A DNA stretch of 64,000 nt from Paenibacillus_G elgii_A. Its GTDB lineage: Bacteria; Bacillota; Bacilli; Paenibacillales; NBRC-103111. Of this stretch, positions 24,243 to 32,137 are shown piece by piece. The stretch spans positions 1 to 64,000 of the forward strand of contig JBHJMN010000030.1 of assembly GCA_042219835.1 (NCBI GenBank). The letters are read 5' to 3'. Within the stretch, counting starts at the first letter, position 1. Each line of letters opens with the position of its first letter. The notes under the pieces were generated by a model. It saw only the letters and a program-made list of their open reading frames with translations. It made no database searches and was not told the DNA's origin. The translations under genes and the position numbers were made by a program.

Positions 24243-24650
24243 TCATGATCCGAAATTATTTTCCTGTAGCTTTTCTTGCTTCGCAGCCACGGCTTTGGCC
24301 GCACCGTTTATCCGGTCTTGGTACGCTTCCCCCCACTGCTTCATTTGCAAAATGATCGGTTCCAGCGTCCGGCCGAACTCGGTGAGCGAATATTCCACTT
24401 TGGGCGGAACCTGCTGGTATACTTCGCGATGCACGATGCCGTCCTCTTCCAGCTCCCGAAGCTGCAGGGTCAGCATTCGTTGAGTAATGGCCGGGCAGAT
24501 GCGGCGGAATTCGTTGAACCGTTTCGTTCCGTCGATCAGATGGTAGAGCAGCACGCCCTTCCATTTGCCTCCGATGACATTCAGCGTAAACTCGACAGGG
24601 CACCCTTCTTTACTGGGAACAATACAGTTACCGCTAACCTTCTTGCCCAT
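24243..24650 (-). CDS. HxlR-family transcriptional regulator
   Basis: 135 residues from ATG 24650, nine bases after AAAGGAAAT; the longer frame to 24692 lacks a ribosome site. HxlR hallmarks: a Cys near the N-terminus in KEGCPVEFTLNVIGGKWKGVLLYHL, FNEFRRICPAITQRMLTLQLREL as the recognition helix region, and VEYSLTEFGRTLEPIILQMKQWG. Family members sense thiol-reactive or aldehyde stress. The two cysteines at the N-terminus (GNC and EGCP) are candidates for such sensing. The target gene is not evident, since the minus-strand exporter cluster lies upstream with its own system. Confidence 0.85.
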   Translation of the reverse strand: MGKKVSGNCIVPSKEGCPVEFTLNVIGGKWKGVLLYHLIDGTKRFNEFRRICPAITQRMLTLQLRELEEDGIVHREVYQQVPPKVEYSLTEFGRTLEPIILQMKQWGEAYQDRINGAAKAVAAKQEKLQENNFGS

Positions 24651-24817
24651 TCGCTCATTTCCTTTCGGTATATAAATGGATACTATAAGCATTTTTATGT
24701 GTATCTACGTTCATTAAGTATATCACACAATTGGCCCATTAATATGAAAATGCTCCTGCAAAAACAAAAAGCGAAAGTTCCCGGAAACGGGAAGCCTTCG
24801 CTTAGAGCCTATGCAAT

Positions 24818-25543
24818 TCACAGAATGTCCCGCCGTCTGAACTCGTTGAAGCCGAAGACGGTGACCAGAAGAAAGACAAGGGCTACCGCGCCGTACAGAA
24901 GCGGGCCTTTATTGAAGGTGCTGCTTTGGCTTGCGAGCGCGGCCATCGTCGGGTAGGTCCACGGATAGACGATCCAATATTTCGTATTGGCCACAAGGAT
25001 CGAAGGGACCGCCAACCCGATCCCGATGCCTAGCGGGATGCCGATATGGCGGTACCGCAGGCTGAGCCAGAATTGGATCGCCATGATCGGCAGCACGGCC
25101 GGAATCAGGCGTAGAAGCGGCAGCGCGATCCGGTCCAGCGGGATAGGGCCGTTCGCCCCGACGACTAAGCCTGCGGCGACGATGCTTGCACCGAAGATGG
25201 CGATATTCAGAACGACCAGCAGCAGCGCGAGGCTGAACTTGACCGCATAAATGTGCCCGCGTCTGACCGGCAGCGCAAGCAGATGCTTCCAGCCGTTATG
25301 GCTATGCTCGATGCGGAGCATAAGTGCGATCACAATGGCGATAAAAAACGGCAGCAGCATCGGCGGGTAAAAAATGAGACACTGCTCGATTATAACGGTC
25401 CAATCGTCCCGGGTCCACACGTCGGTGTAGCGGGTAAAATTGCCGATGCCTTGAGCGGTTAGCAGCATCGGCATGAGAATAACGATCCACAAAATGCGCG
25501 AATGCTTTAGTTTCAACCATTCGGCGGCGAATAGCGACTTCAT
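24818..25543 (-). CDS. Lantibiotic-immunity-type ABC transporter permease (second)
   Basis: 241 residues from ATG 25543 behind AAGGAGG; the upstream frame extension has no start signal. Six membrane segments are predicted. The motif EHSHNGWKHLLALPVRRGHIYAVKF near residue 79 recurs almost unchanged in the neighbouring permease and is typical of the MutE/MutG (EpiE, CprB/C) family. These pairs export or expel lantibiotics and other cationic peptides from the membrane. It ends with FNEFRRRDIL, also echoed in the neighbour. Third gene of the ABC set, downstream of a two-component system. Confidence 0.8.
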   Translation of the reverse strand: MKSLFAAEWLKLKHSRILWIVILMPMLLTAQGIGNFTRYTDVWTRDDWTVIIEQCLIFYPPMLLPFFIAIVIALMLRIEHSHNGWKHLLALPVRRGHIYAVKFSLALLLVVLNIAIFGASIVAAGLVVGANGPIPLDRIALPLLRLIPAVLPIMAIQFWLSLRYRHIGIPLGIGIGLAVPSILVANTKYWIVYPWTYPTMAALASQSSTFNKGPLLYGAVALVFLLVTVFGFNEFRRRDIL

Positions 25544-25569
25544 CTCCAGCGTACCTCCTTGGCGTACAG

Positions 25570-26301
25570 CTACAAAATATCTCTTTTCCCGAATTCGAGC
25601 ATACCGGCCAGCAGCGCTGCGGTTCCGAAGAGCAGTCCGCTCACGATGGAGACGCTGATGTCCCCATCCGGACCCGGCATGGTGAACAGCGGGGCCGCAT
25701 ATGGCAAGTAGCGCATCCATTCCGATTGGGCGAGGAAGATCGCGCCTACGGTGCCCGATACGCCGACAGCGACCGGAATAATCGTATTGCGGAAGCGGGA
25801 GCTGAGCCAATGCTGCACGCTGGCGATGCCGAGCGACGAAAAGATCAAGTACAACGCGTACTGTCCATAGAGGCCGAAGGGGAACGGTTCGGGAAAGCCG
25901 ATGACGAGCCCGCACAGCCGTAGGCCGGCCATCAACGCCAGCACCGACAAGACGGTCGCAAGCACAATGATGAGCCACTTGGCCGCATACACGTGCCCCC
26001 GCCGCACCGGCAGACTCAGCAGGTGCTTCCAGGCGTTCTCGCTATATTCGCGGAAATGGACAATAGTCGCGAGCAGCGTAACCCCGATCGGGAGGAAGAA
26101 GGCCCACAGAAAAAACACTTCGTTCAGCATCGCTTCCCACGACGTTTTCCCCGCATACCGCTGCATCAAATAATCGTAGCGCAGGGACATGTTCAGGAAA
26201 ATGAGCAGGGAGACGAGGGCCGGACCGCCGAAGGCAAGCTTCCACAGGACGCCTTTTTTCTGCTTGTACACTTCTGCCGCAAAGACGCTCCAACCCTTCA
26301 C
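25570..26301 (-). CDS. Lantibiotic-immunity-type ABC transporter permease (first)
   Basis: 243 residues with six predicted membrane segments. The shared motif SENAWKHLLSLPVRRGHVYAAKW and the ending LEFGKRDIL mark it as a paralogue of the next permease, and the two likely form a heterodimer. Its ATG overlaps the stop of the ATPase gene by 4 bases. The expected role is detoxification of membrane-active peptides. The specific peptide is unknown. Confidence 0.8.
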   Translation of the reverse strand: MKGWSVFAAEVYKQKKGVLWKLAFGGPALVSLLIFLNMSLRYDYLMQRYAGKTSWEAMLNEVFFLWAFFLPIGVTLLATIVHFREYSENAWKHLLSLPVRRGHVYAAKWLIIVLATVLSVLALMAGLRLCGLVIGFPEPFPFGLYGQYALYLIFSSLGIASVQHWLSSRFRNTIIPVAVGVSGTVGAIFLAQSEWMRYLPYAAPLFTMPGPDGDISVSIVSGLLFGTAALLAGMLEFGKRDIL

Positions 26302-27209
26302 AAGCTTTGCGCTCCCTTCGTCATCGTCAGGAAGATGTCTTCCAGCGACGGTGTATTCTCACTGACGTGCGAGACATCGAACCCGGCCGTAATCAGCTCG
26401 CGGTTCAGACGGGCAGCGCTCGTTGCCGACATGTCCACGTACAGGCTGTTATGACGCTTTTCCACTTGATGGCCCCGGGCCAGCAGGAAATTGCCCGCCT
26501 CCACGAGCGGAGCGGCATCGATTCGCAGCATTGTTTTATTCTGCTCCAGCAGCTCCTGAAGCGAGCCTTGGAACAGCAGCTCGCCCTTGTAAATAATGCC
26601 GACGCGGCTGGCAATCAGCTCGATTTCATTCAAAATATGGCTGGAGACGAGCACCGACAAGCCGCGTTCTTCCGGCAGGCGGGCGATCAGCTCGCGGATC
26701 TCAAGAATGCCGGCGGGGTCCAGGCCGTTGGTCGGTTCGTCGAGCACAAGCAGCATTGGATTACCCAGCAGCGCCTGCGCGATGCCGAGCCGCTGCTTCA
26801 TGCCGAGGGAGAACGTTTTGACTTTTTTGTTGCGCCATTCGGACAGCCTTACCGTTTCCAGCACTTTGTCGATATCTGTTTTCCTTGCCTCTAGAAGCTT
26901 GCGGGTGATCTCCAAATTGTCATAAGCGCTCAGATTACCGTAATACGACGGAGACTCGACCAGCGAGCCGACCCGGCGTAAGATATCGAGCCGGTGCCGG
27001 GCCAAGTCCTGCCCGAAGACGCGCACCTCGCCCTGCGTCGGACGAATCAGCCCGAGCAGCATGCGGATCGTCGTCGTTTTGCCTGCGCCGTTCGGACCGA
27101 GGAAGCCGTACACTTCGCCCGGCCTTACCTGCAAGTCGACCCCTTTGACCGCGGCGAACGACTTGAATTGTTTGGATAACCGTTTTGTTTCCAAGATGAA
27201 TTCGCTCAT
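26298..27209 (-). CDS. ABC transporter ATP-binding protein, antimicrobial-peptide resistance type
   Basis: 303 residues. Walker A is GPNGAGKTT, the signature region is FSLGMKQRLGIAQALLG, Walker B is LLVLDEPTNGLDPAG, and the H-loop is VSSHILNEIEL. It has the BcrA/MutF-like architecture, with about 80 extra C-terminal residues after the ATPase core. The start ATG follows AAAGGAGCATGG. An inverted repeat on the upstream side (GAGCATGG / CCATGCTC, about 27220-27247) lies between this gene and the sensor kinase and may be a regulator site. It powers the two permeases that follow. Confidence 0.85.
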   Translation of the reverse strand: MSEFILETKRLSKQFKSFAAVKGVDLQVRPGEVYGFLGPNGAGKTTTIRMLLGLIRPTQGEVRVFGQDLARHRLDILRRVGSLVESPSYYGNLSAYDNLEITRKLLEARKTDIDKVLETVRLSEWRNKKVKTFSLGMKQRLGIAQALLGNPMLLVLDEPTNGLDPAGILEIRELIARLPEERGLSVLVSSHILNEIELIASRVGIIYKGELLFQGSLQELLEQNKTMLRIDAAPLVEAGNFLLARGHQVEKRHNSLYVDMSATSAARLNRELITAGFDVSHVSENTPSLEDIFLTMTKGAQSL

Positions 27210-27292
27210 AAAAAAACCATGCTCCTTTCGTTCGACAAGAGCATGGTATCGTATGGAATTTAAGCTTCGCTTCAGTTTACCTTAAATCCGGC

Positions 27293-28696
27293 TTAAGTTT
27301 GCGGAAAAAGGACAATGATCGTCGTACCGTGCCCAAGCCGGCTTTCCGCTTCGACCTTTCCGTCGTGCGCTTCGATAATTTGCCGGGCGATCGCAAGGCC
27401 CAGCCCTGAGCCTTGATGGCTCGCCGCCGTATTCGTGCCGCGGTAGTACCGGTCGAATAGCTTGGCCATATCTTCCTTGGAGATGCCTACGCCGTTGTCG
27501 GCGATGATCACGCGTACGCCGCTCTCGTCGCCCGAGACGGTGACCTGCACCTGCGTCCCGGCGGGATTGTGGACGAGTGCGTTGAAAAGAAGGTTCAGAA
27601 ACGCGCGCTGCAGCAACTTGGCGTCAAAGGACAGCGGGATCGTCTGCGGACGCGCATCGAACGAAATCGTCCGGCCCTGGCCCTCCGGGCTGTTAAGCAG
27701 CAAAATGACGGTTTCCTGCAGCAGCCGGACGACATCGCTCTTCTGCTTATCCATCGGCAGGAGATTGTGCTTAAGCTGCGACGTCAGCCGCAAATCGTCC
27801 AGCAAAGCTTCCATATAAACGGCGTTGCGAACAATCGTCGCCGCATAGCCGGTCCGCTCGTCGGAACTGAGTTTGTAGTTTGGCTCGGCAAGCACTTCGC
27901 TGTAGCCCTTGATGGAAGAAAGCGGCGTTTTCAAATCGTGGGACAAGCCGGCGATCCATTCCTCCCGCATGCGGTCCACGCGATCCCGGTGCTGCTCAAG
28001 GGACGACAGGGTAGAGGAGAGGTGAAGCAGGCTGCGGTACACATCCTTATAAATTCCTTTTGGCGCAAGGCGAAGCTTATAACGGCCGTCCGCAAGCTCG
28101 CGGATCGCGTCAATGACGGTCCGTACCGGTCGCGAAAGTCTCCTGGCGAACAAATAGCCGATGATCAGCGTACCGCCCAGCGTCACCCCGAGGAGTATGT
28201 AAAAGCCGTTTGGGAAAAACGTTTGCACATTTTTCGGGCTGATATATAGAAAATATTTGGTTACCGATTCCGCCGGAAAGCCGATCATGTAGCTCCAGTG
28301 GTAGCCGCCGTCTTCGACGCGGCTGATAAAGACGGTAAAATCTTTGACGGCATATTTATAAAAAAATACGATTTCGCTGGGCGAGTAATGCGTCAGGGCA
28401 TGCGGCGGCTTATGATAGGCGTAGGCTTCCGCGCCAGATTCGTCCAGAATTTGAATCCAGGCTCGCTGGAAGTCCAATTCTTCCAAACCTTCCGGGGTGA
28501 CGTAAGGCCGTCCGCCTTGCAGGGCGATGCGCTTGTCGAAATCGTGCGTAAAACGTTCGGCAAAGGCGGCCATCTTGCCGTTATCGAAGGCCGGACCTCC
28601 GGCTAAAAAATAGAGCGCCGTATAATTAACGATCAGAATCAAGATCGCCAGCGTCGACATCGACAGTAAAAATTGGGTAATGACTTTCCACTTCAC
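27293..28696 (-). CDS. Sensor histidine kinase of a peptide-resistance two-component system
   Basis: 467 residues. The first membrane segment (about 8-31) is followed by an extracellular domain of about 135 residues. A second membrane segment (about 168-188) is followed by HAMP and HisKA with LSHDLKTPLSSIKGYSEVL. The HATPase has LFNALVHNP, VIIADNGVGISKEDM and GSGLGLAIARQIIEAHDG. It overlaps its response regulator by 4 bases and lies 83 bases ahead of the ABC exporter genes. This matches the arrangement of Cpr-type lantibiotic-sensing systems. Ligand sensing by the extracellular domain is inferred. Confidence 0.85.
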   Translation of the reverse strand: MKWKVITQFLLSMSTLAILILIVNYTALYFLAGGPAFDNGKMAAFAERFTHDFDKRIALQGGRPYVTPEGLEELDFQRAWIQILDESGAEAYAYHKPPHALTHYSPSEIVFFYKYAVKDFTVFISRVEDGGYHWSYMIGFPAESVTKYFLYISPKNVQTFFPNGFYILLGVTLGGTLIIGYLFARRLSRPVRTVIDAIRELADGRYKLRLAPKGIYKDVYRSLLHLSSTLSSLEQHRDRVDRMREEWIAGLSHDLKTPLSSIKGYSEVLAEPNYKLSSDERTGYAATIVRNAVYMEALLDDLRLTSQLKHNLLPMDKQKSDVVRLLQETVILLLNSPEGQGRTISFDARPQTIPLSFDAKLLQRAFLNLLFNALVHNPAGTQVQVTVSGDESGVRVIIADNGVGISKEDMAKLFDRYYRGTNTAASHQGSGLGLAIARQIIEAHDGKVEAESRLGHGTTIIVLFPQT

Positions 28697-29424
28697 GGCC
28701 GTCCGTCCTTTCGCTGCAGCTTATAGCCGAGTCCCCGCACGGTCAGCAAATATTCCGGCTCCGACGGCTTGTCCTCCAGCTTTTCCCGCAGGTGGCGCAT
28801 ATGCACCATCACCGTATTGTCATACCCCGTGTACGAATCGCCCCATACCGTTTCGTACAAATGCGCCTTGCTGAACAGCTGTCCCGGGTGCCGGGCCAAA
28901 AATAGCAGCAGCTGGTATTCCTTGGCGGTGAGCGTCACCGGAACGCCGCGCTTACGTACTTCGCCCTGCTTCTCGTCGATCGTCACGCTGCCGAATTCGT
29001 AAGTGCTTCGGCTTTCCTCCTGCATGGCTGCGTACCGGTTACGGCGGAAATACGCTTTCATCCGATATGCAACTTCCTTTGGGCTGAACGGCTTTGTAAT
29101 ATAGTCGTCGCCGCCGAGGCTTAACCCCAGCAGCTTGTCCACGTCTTCGTTTTTGGCGGACAGGAAAAAAATCGGCGCAAGCGTGAATTGCCGCAGCTGC
29201 TGGCAGACGGCGAAGCCGTCGAGATCCGGCAGCATGACGTCGAGCACGATCAGATCCGGCTTTTCGCTGCGGCACAGCTCGATGCCGGCAAGACCGGTGG
29301 CCGCTTTGAACACCAGGCGGAAGCCTTCTTTGCGCAGCACGGCATCGAGCAGGTTGACGAGGTCCGGTTCATCGTCGATGATAACGATTTTTTTGCCCGC
29401 GATATCGGTCATCTCATGGAGCAT
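28693..29424 (-). CDS. OmpR-family response regulator
   Basis: 243 residues from ATG 29424, which sits seven bases after AAAGGAGGA; the frame is open to 29460 without a better site. The receiver domain contains IVIIDDEPDLV, phospho-acceptor Asp in LIVLDVMLPDLDG and the KPFSPKEV lysine. The C-terminal winged helix (about 145-240) contains LTAKEYQLLLFLARHPGQLFS and YDNTVMVHMRHLREKLED. First gene of the five-gene two-component/ABC set, and expected to activate the exporter in response to peptides. Confidence 0.88.
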   Translation of the reverse strand: MLHEMTDIAGKKIVIIDDEPDLVNLLDAVLRKEGFRLVFKAATGLAGIELCRSEKPDLIVLDVMLPDLDGFAVCQQLRQFTLAPIFFLSAKNEDVDKLLGLSLGGDDYITKPFSPKEVAYRMKAYFRRNRYAAMQEESRSTYEFGSVTIDEKQGEVRKRGVPVTLTAKEYQLLLFLARHPGQLFSKAHLYETVWGDSYTGYDNTVMVHMRHLREKLEDKPSEPEYLLTVRGLGYKLQRKDGRP

Positions 29425-29596
29425 GGCGCTTCCTCCTTTGCAGATTTCGTTCATGGACATGTGTTTTTCCTATATATATATATACACCCATTTTCCTTCG
29501 AGCGGTCCACATACCCATACGCGGAAGGGCGGACCGGCATACGCTGAAATATCAGACAAGTCGGATTCAGTTTCTCGCTAAGGAAGGGATCGACGA

Positions 29597-30091
29597 ATGA
29601 ACAATAAAAAGCATCGTGCTGCTCCCAAACGAGCTTCGGCCCGTACAGCCAAATCGGCAAAACGAGGCGCTTCCTGTCCGCTGCGTCCGATACATTCCGC
29701 TCCCCATATGAACACGGCACAGGTGCGGGGACTGTTCAGCCCGTTCGGCATCGGCGGGGGGCTAGGCGGCTTCTCCAGCATTGGACGTACCGTAAGCGGT
29801 GTACCTGGCGGCGGCGTAGGCGCTGCGGAAGTGGCCGGAGGCGCCGGGGGCTTCCTCTCGTTCTTCAATTCGATCGGAGGTCTTGACGGCATCATTTCCA
29901 CGATGGGGAAGGTGCAGAAGGTGTTCACCATCGTAAAGCAATTCGGCCCGATCTTCAAGCTGTTTGGCAGCTTCGGAGGCGGGGCGAATGTCAAGAGCCT
30001 CCGGCTTCCGGCTAAGGCCGTATACAAGCCTCGTTCCCGGGCGCTTGCAAATTCCGCGCGAGCCGCAGGACCAAAGCGGACTACAAGATAG
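29597..30091 (+). CDS. Small basic, glycine-rich protein (VrrA/YqfQ-like?)
   Basis: 164 residues, strongly basic at both ends (KKHRAAPKRASARTAKSAKR; KPRSRALANSARAAGPKRTTR). The centre is glycine- and phenylalanine-rich and includes GGFLSFFNSIGGLDGIISTM and KVFTIVKQFGPIFKLFGSF. The central helix resembles the tail of VrrA/YqfQ-type proteins of spore-formers. The match is weak and from memory. The ATG follows AAGGAAGGGATCGACGA. It is divergent from the peptide-resistance cluster. A TA-repeat at 29471-29488 lies in its upstream region. Confidence 0.5.
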   Translation: MNNKKHRAAPKRASARTAKSAKRGASCPLRPIHSAPHMNTAQVRGLFSPFGIGGGLGGFSSIGRTVSGVPGGGVGAAEVAGGAGGFLSFFNSIGGLDGIISTMGKVQKVFTIVKQFGPIFKLFGSFGGGANVKSLRLPAKAVYKPRSRALANSARAAGPKRTTR

Positions 30092-30116
30092 CGCGGCCTA
30101 GCGGCCGTCAAAGCAC

Positions 30117-30169
30117 AAATATCCGGCTCAAATTCCTCGGACCTCGGGGAATTTGCCGGATATTTTTTT
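30117..30169. terminator. Strong terminator between convergent genes
   Basis: AAATATCCGGC-AAATTCC and GGAATTT-CCGGATATTT, followed by TTTT on the plus strand and A-rich in mirror. It serves the glycine-rich gene and possibly the convergent PHP gene. Confidence 0.85.
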
Positions 30170-30177
30170 GCCTTGTT

Positions 30178-30984
30178 CTATAAAGGGACGACCTGCTTTT
30201 GTTTTTCCTTGTAATACACCCATTCGCGGAACCCGATTTCCTTCAGCCTTGCCGCCACTTCTTCCCAGTCGTCGCCAACCCGGGAAGGGACGTGCGCATC
30301 CGATCCGAACGAAACCTGGACGCCGAAATGAAGCGCCCGCTCCAAAATCTCGTCGATCGGGTACCAGCCGCCGCAGTCTTTCGTTTTGCCGGAGGTGTTG
30401 ATCTCGATCGCGATGTCATACTTCGCGATGGTCTGCAGCGTGCGGTCTACCGCGTCGGTCTGGATATCGGAGAAGGCCGGGTAGAAGCCCCGCATGGCGT
30501 CGATGTGGCCGAGAATCTGGAACATGCCGCTGCGCGCGGACTGCTCGATCAGATCGTAGTACAGCTCCTTCTGCTCCACCTTCTGGCGGTCTGTCAGTCC
30601 GTTCCACCGCTTCCGGTTGAAGATGCTGACGCCGCCCGACAAATGCACCGACCCGATGATATAGTCGAACGGATATTGCTCGTACACTTTGCGGTACACG
30701 TCCGCCGCCTCGGGGAAGAAGTCCGACTCGACTCCCAACAGAACGTCGATACGTTCGCGGTACTCTTCCTTCAACTTCAGTACTTCCTCCACGTAACGGG
30801 CGAACTCGCTCTTCGCCATCGCGATGCCAGGCTGCTCCCGGTCCACGCTGCTTGCAAAGTACGGCGAGTGATCGGAAATTCCGATGACTTGCAGGCCGTT
30901 TTTGATCCCGGCTTCGATATAATCGCGGATCGTTCCGGTCGCGTGACCGCACCGTTCGTGATGCGTATGCAAATCGAATTTCAT
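30178..30984 (-). CDS. PHP-family histidinol phosphatase
   Basis: 268 residues. The PHP metal-site motifs are present: FDLHTHHERCGHATG at the N-terminus, VIGISDHSPYF, LGVESDFFPE, IIGSVHLSGG, ILGHIDAMRG, IEINTSG and SFGSDAHVPSRVG. This set matches the HisJ/HisK histidinol-phosphatases of Firmicutes, which make histidinol in histidine biosynthesis with a trinuclear metal centre. No other his genes are adjacent. It begins 9 bases after the stop of a LysR regulator gene on the same strand, so it may be co-transcribed with it. Confidence 0.85.
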   Translation of the reverse strand: MKFDLHTHHERCGHATGTIRDYIEAGIKNGLQVIGISDHSPYFASSVDREQPGIAMAKSEFARYVEEVLKLKEEYRERIDVLLGVESDFFPEAADVYRKVYEQYPFDYIIGSVHLSGGVSIFNRKRWNGLTDRQKVEQKELYYDLIEQSARSGMFQILGHIDAMRGFYPAFSDIQTDAVDRTLQTIAKYDIAIEINTSGKTKDCGGWYPIDEILERALHFGVQVSFGSDAHVPSRVGDDWEEVAARLKEIGFREWVYYKEKQKQVVPL

Positions 30985-30993
30985 GGCGTTCCC

Positions 30994-31896
30994 TCACTCC
31001 GAACCTATGAATTGAGTTTCCTGCATGCCCTTCAAATCCTCCAGAAACTGGTGCAGCGCCGAGCTCAGATAGCGTCCCGACTTGTACACCACCCCGACCG
31101 GATGGCTGATCTCAAGCTCGTTCACCTTGATCATCTTGAGTGTCCCGAGGCGCAGCTCGCTTTGGATCGACAGCTTCGAGATGATCGCCGCCCCGAGATT
31201 CAGCTCCACCATCCGCTTCACTTCCTCGCTGCTCGACAGCTCCATCACCACCTGCGGGGCGATGTACAGCTGCTTCAGAATTTGATCCACGAACCTCCGT
31301 CCCGCCGTTTCCGGAGACAGCATAATCAGCGGCAGCTCGTGGAGCCGCTCGATCGGTACATGCGCGAAACGCGCAAGCGGATGATCGGGAGAGACGACCA
31401 GCTCGAACGTATCGTAATAAAGCACGGAGCTTTCAAGCGCGGGATGCTTGTCGAACAGGTAGGTGATGCCGATATCGATCGTTCCGTTCTCGACGCTGTG
31501 CATGATTTGCGAGGTGGTCATCGAATGGATGGTCGTTTTGATCAAGGGGAACTGGTTCTGAAAATAAGACAGCACCCTCGGCAAAATTTGGATCGCGATC
31601 GAAGTCGTCGTTCCGAGGTGAATATGTCCTTGCGGTGTTTGGTTCAAATCCGAAAGCCGCTGCTTCAAATCTTCGACCGTCTGTAAAATGATCTCCGCAT
31701 GTTCAAGAAACACTTGGCCGCTGTCGGTCAGCGTAACCGGCTGGTTGCGGTCGATCAGCACCGTTTTGAATTCGTCTTCCAGACTTTTAATTTGCGCCGA
31801 GACGGCCGGCTGAGTCAGATTCAGAATTTCGCCCGCTTTGCGGAAGCTCATGGTCTTGGATATCGTAATGAGCGTTTCCAACTGATTGAGATTCAC
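30994..31896 (-). CDS. LysR-family transcriptional regulator
   Basis: 300 residues from GTG 31896 behind GAGGAGGAACGAT; the longer frame begins inside the ribosome site. The N-terminal helix-turn-helix contains TMSFRKAGEILNLTQPAVSAQIKSLE. The substrate-binding region (about 90-295) includes HIHLGTTTSIAIQILP, DIGITYLFDKHP, and LIMLSPETAGRRFVDQIL. The subgroup resembles CysL/CbbR-like regulators, but no ligand can be read from the sequence. It precedes the PHP phosphatase gene on the same strand and is divergent from the MFS exporter. Confidence 0.85.
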   Translation of the reverse strand: MNLNQLETLITISKTMSFRKAGEILNLTQPAVSAQIKSLEDEFKTVLIDRNQPVTLTDSGQVFLEHAEIILQTVEDLKQRLSDLNQTPQGHIHLGTTTSIAIQILPRVLSYFQNQFPLIKTTIHSMTTSQIMHSVENGTIDIGITYLFDKHPALESSVLYYDTFELVVSPDHPLARFAHVPIERLHELPLIMLSPETAGRRFVDQILKQLYIAPQVVMELSSSEEVKRMVELNLGAAIISKLSIQSELRLGTLKMIKVNELEISHPVGVVYKSGRYLSSALHQFLEDLKGMQETQFIGSE

Positions 31897-32063
31897 ATCG
31901 TTCCTCCTCACCGGGGCGCGAACGCTTTCAATAGCATTCTCAAAATAAGCAAATTTTATCGTTAATTTATTTAGGATAAATACAATTTCTTGACTTACTC
32001 CATTATATGATACTTAAAAGATTAGGGCAAACTACGCCCCAGAGAAAAAAATCACACAAGCAC

Positions 32064-32091
32064 TTGCCGGCTACTCAAATTTGAGTATAAT
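32064..32091 (+). promoter_or_regulatory. MFS promoter with a 14-bp operator in the spacer
   Basis: TTGCCG and TATAAT are separated by 16 bases. The spacer contains the perfect palindrome ACTCAAATTTGAGT (32073-32086), which touches the -10 box. This is a classic site for a repressor. The PadR gene downstream of the exporter is the likely binder, with the nearby MarR or LysR proteins as alternatives. Confidence 0.7.
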
Positions 32092-32137
32092 TTATTTTAG
32101 TACTAAAAATACACCTAGGTAAAGTAAGGAGTAATTT

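Noticed and set aside
29465..29490. TA-dinucleotide run as a possible origin or mobile-element target
   Set aside because: Only about 18 bases, no DnaA boxes or inverted repeats around it; simple AT-rich promoter region.
30199..31686. 495-codon plus-strand frame over the PHP phosphatase and LysR genes
   Set aside because: Spans two genes on the opposite strand, including their intergenic gap; not a credible protein.
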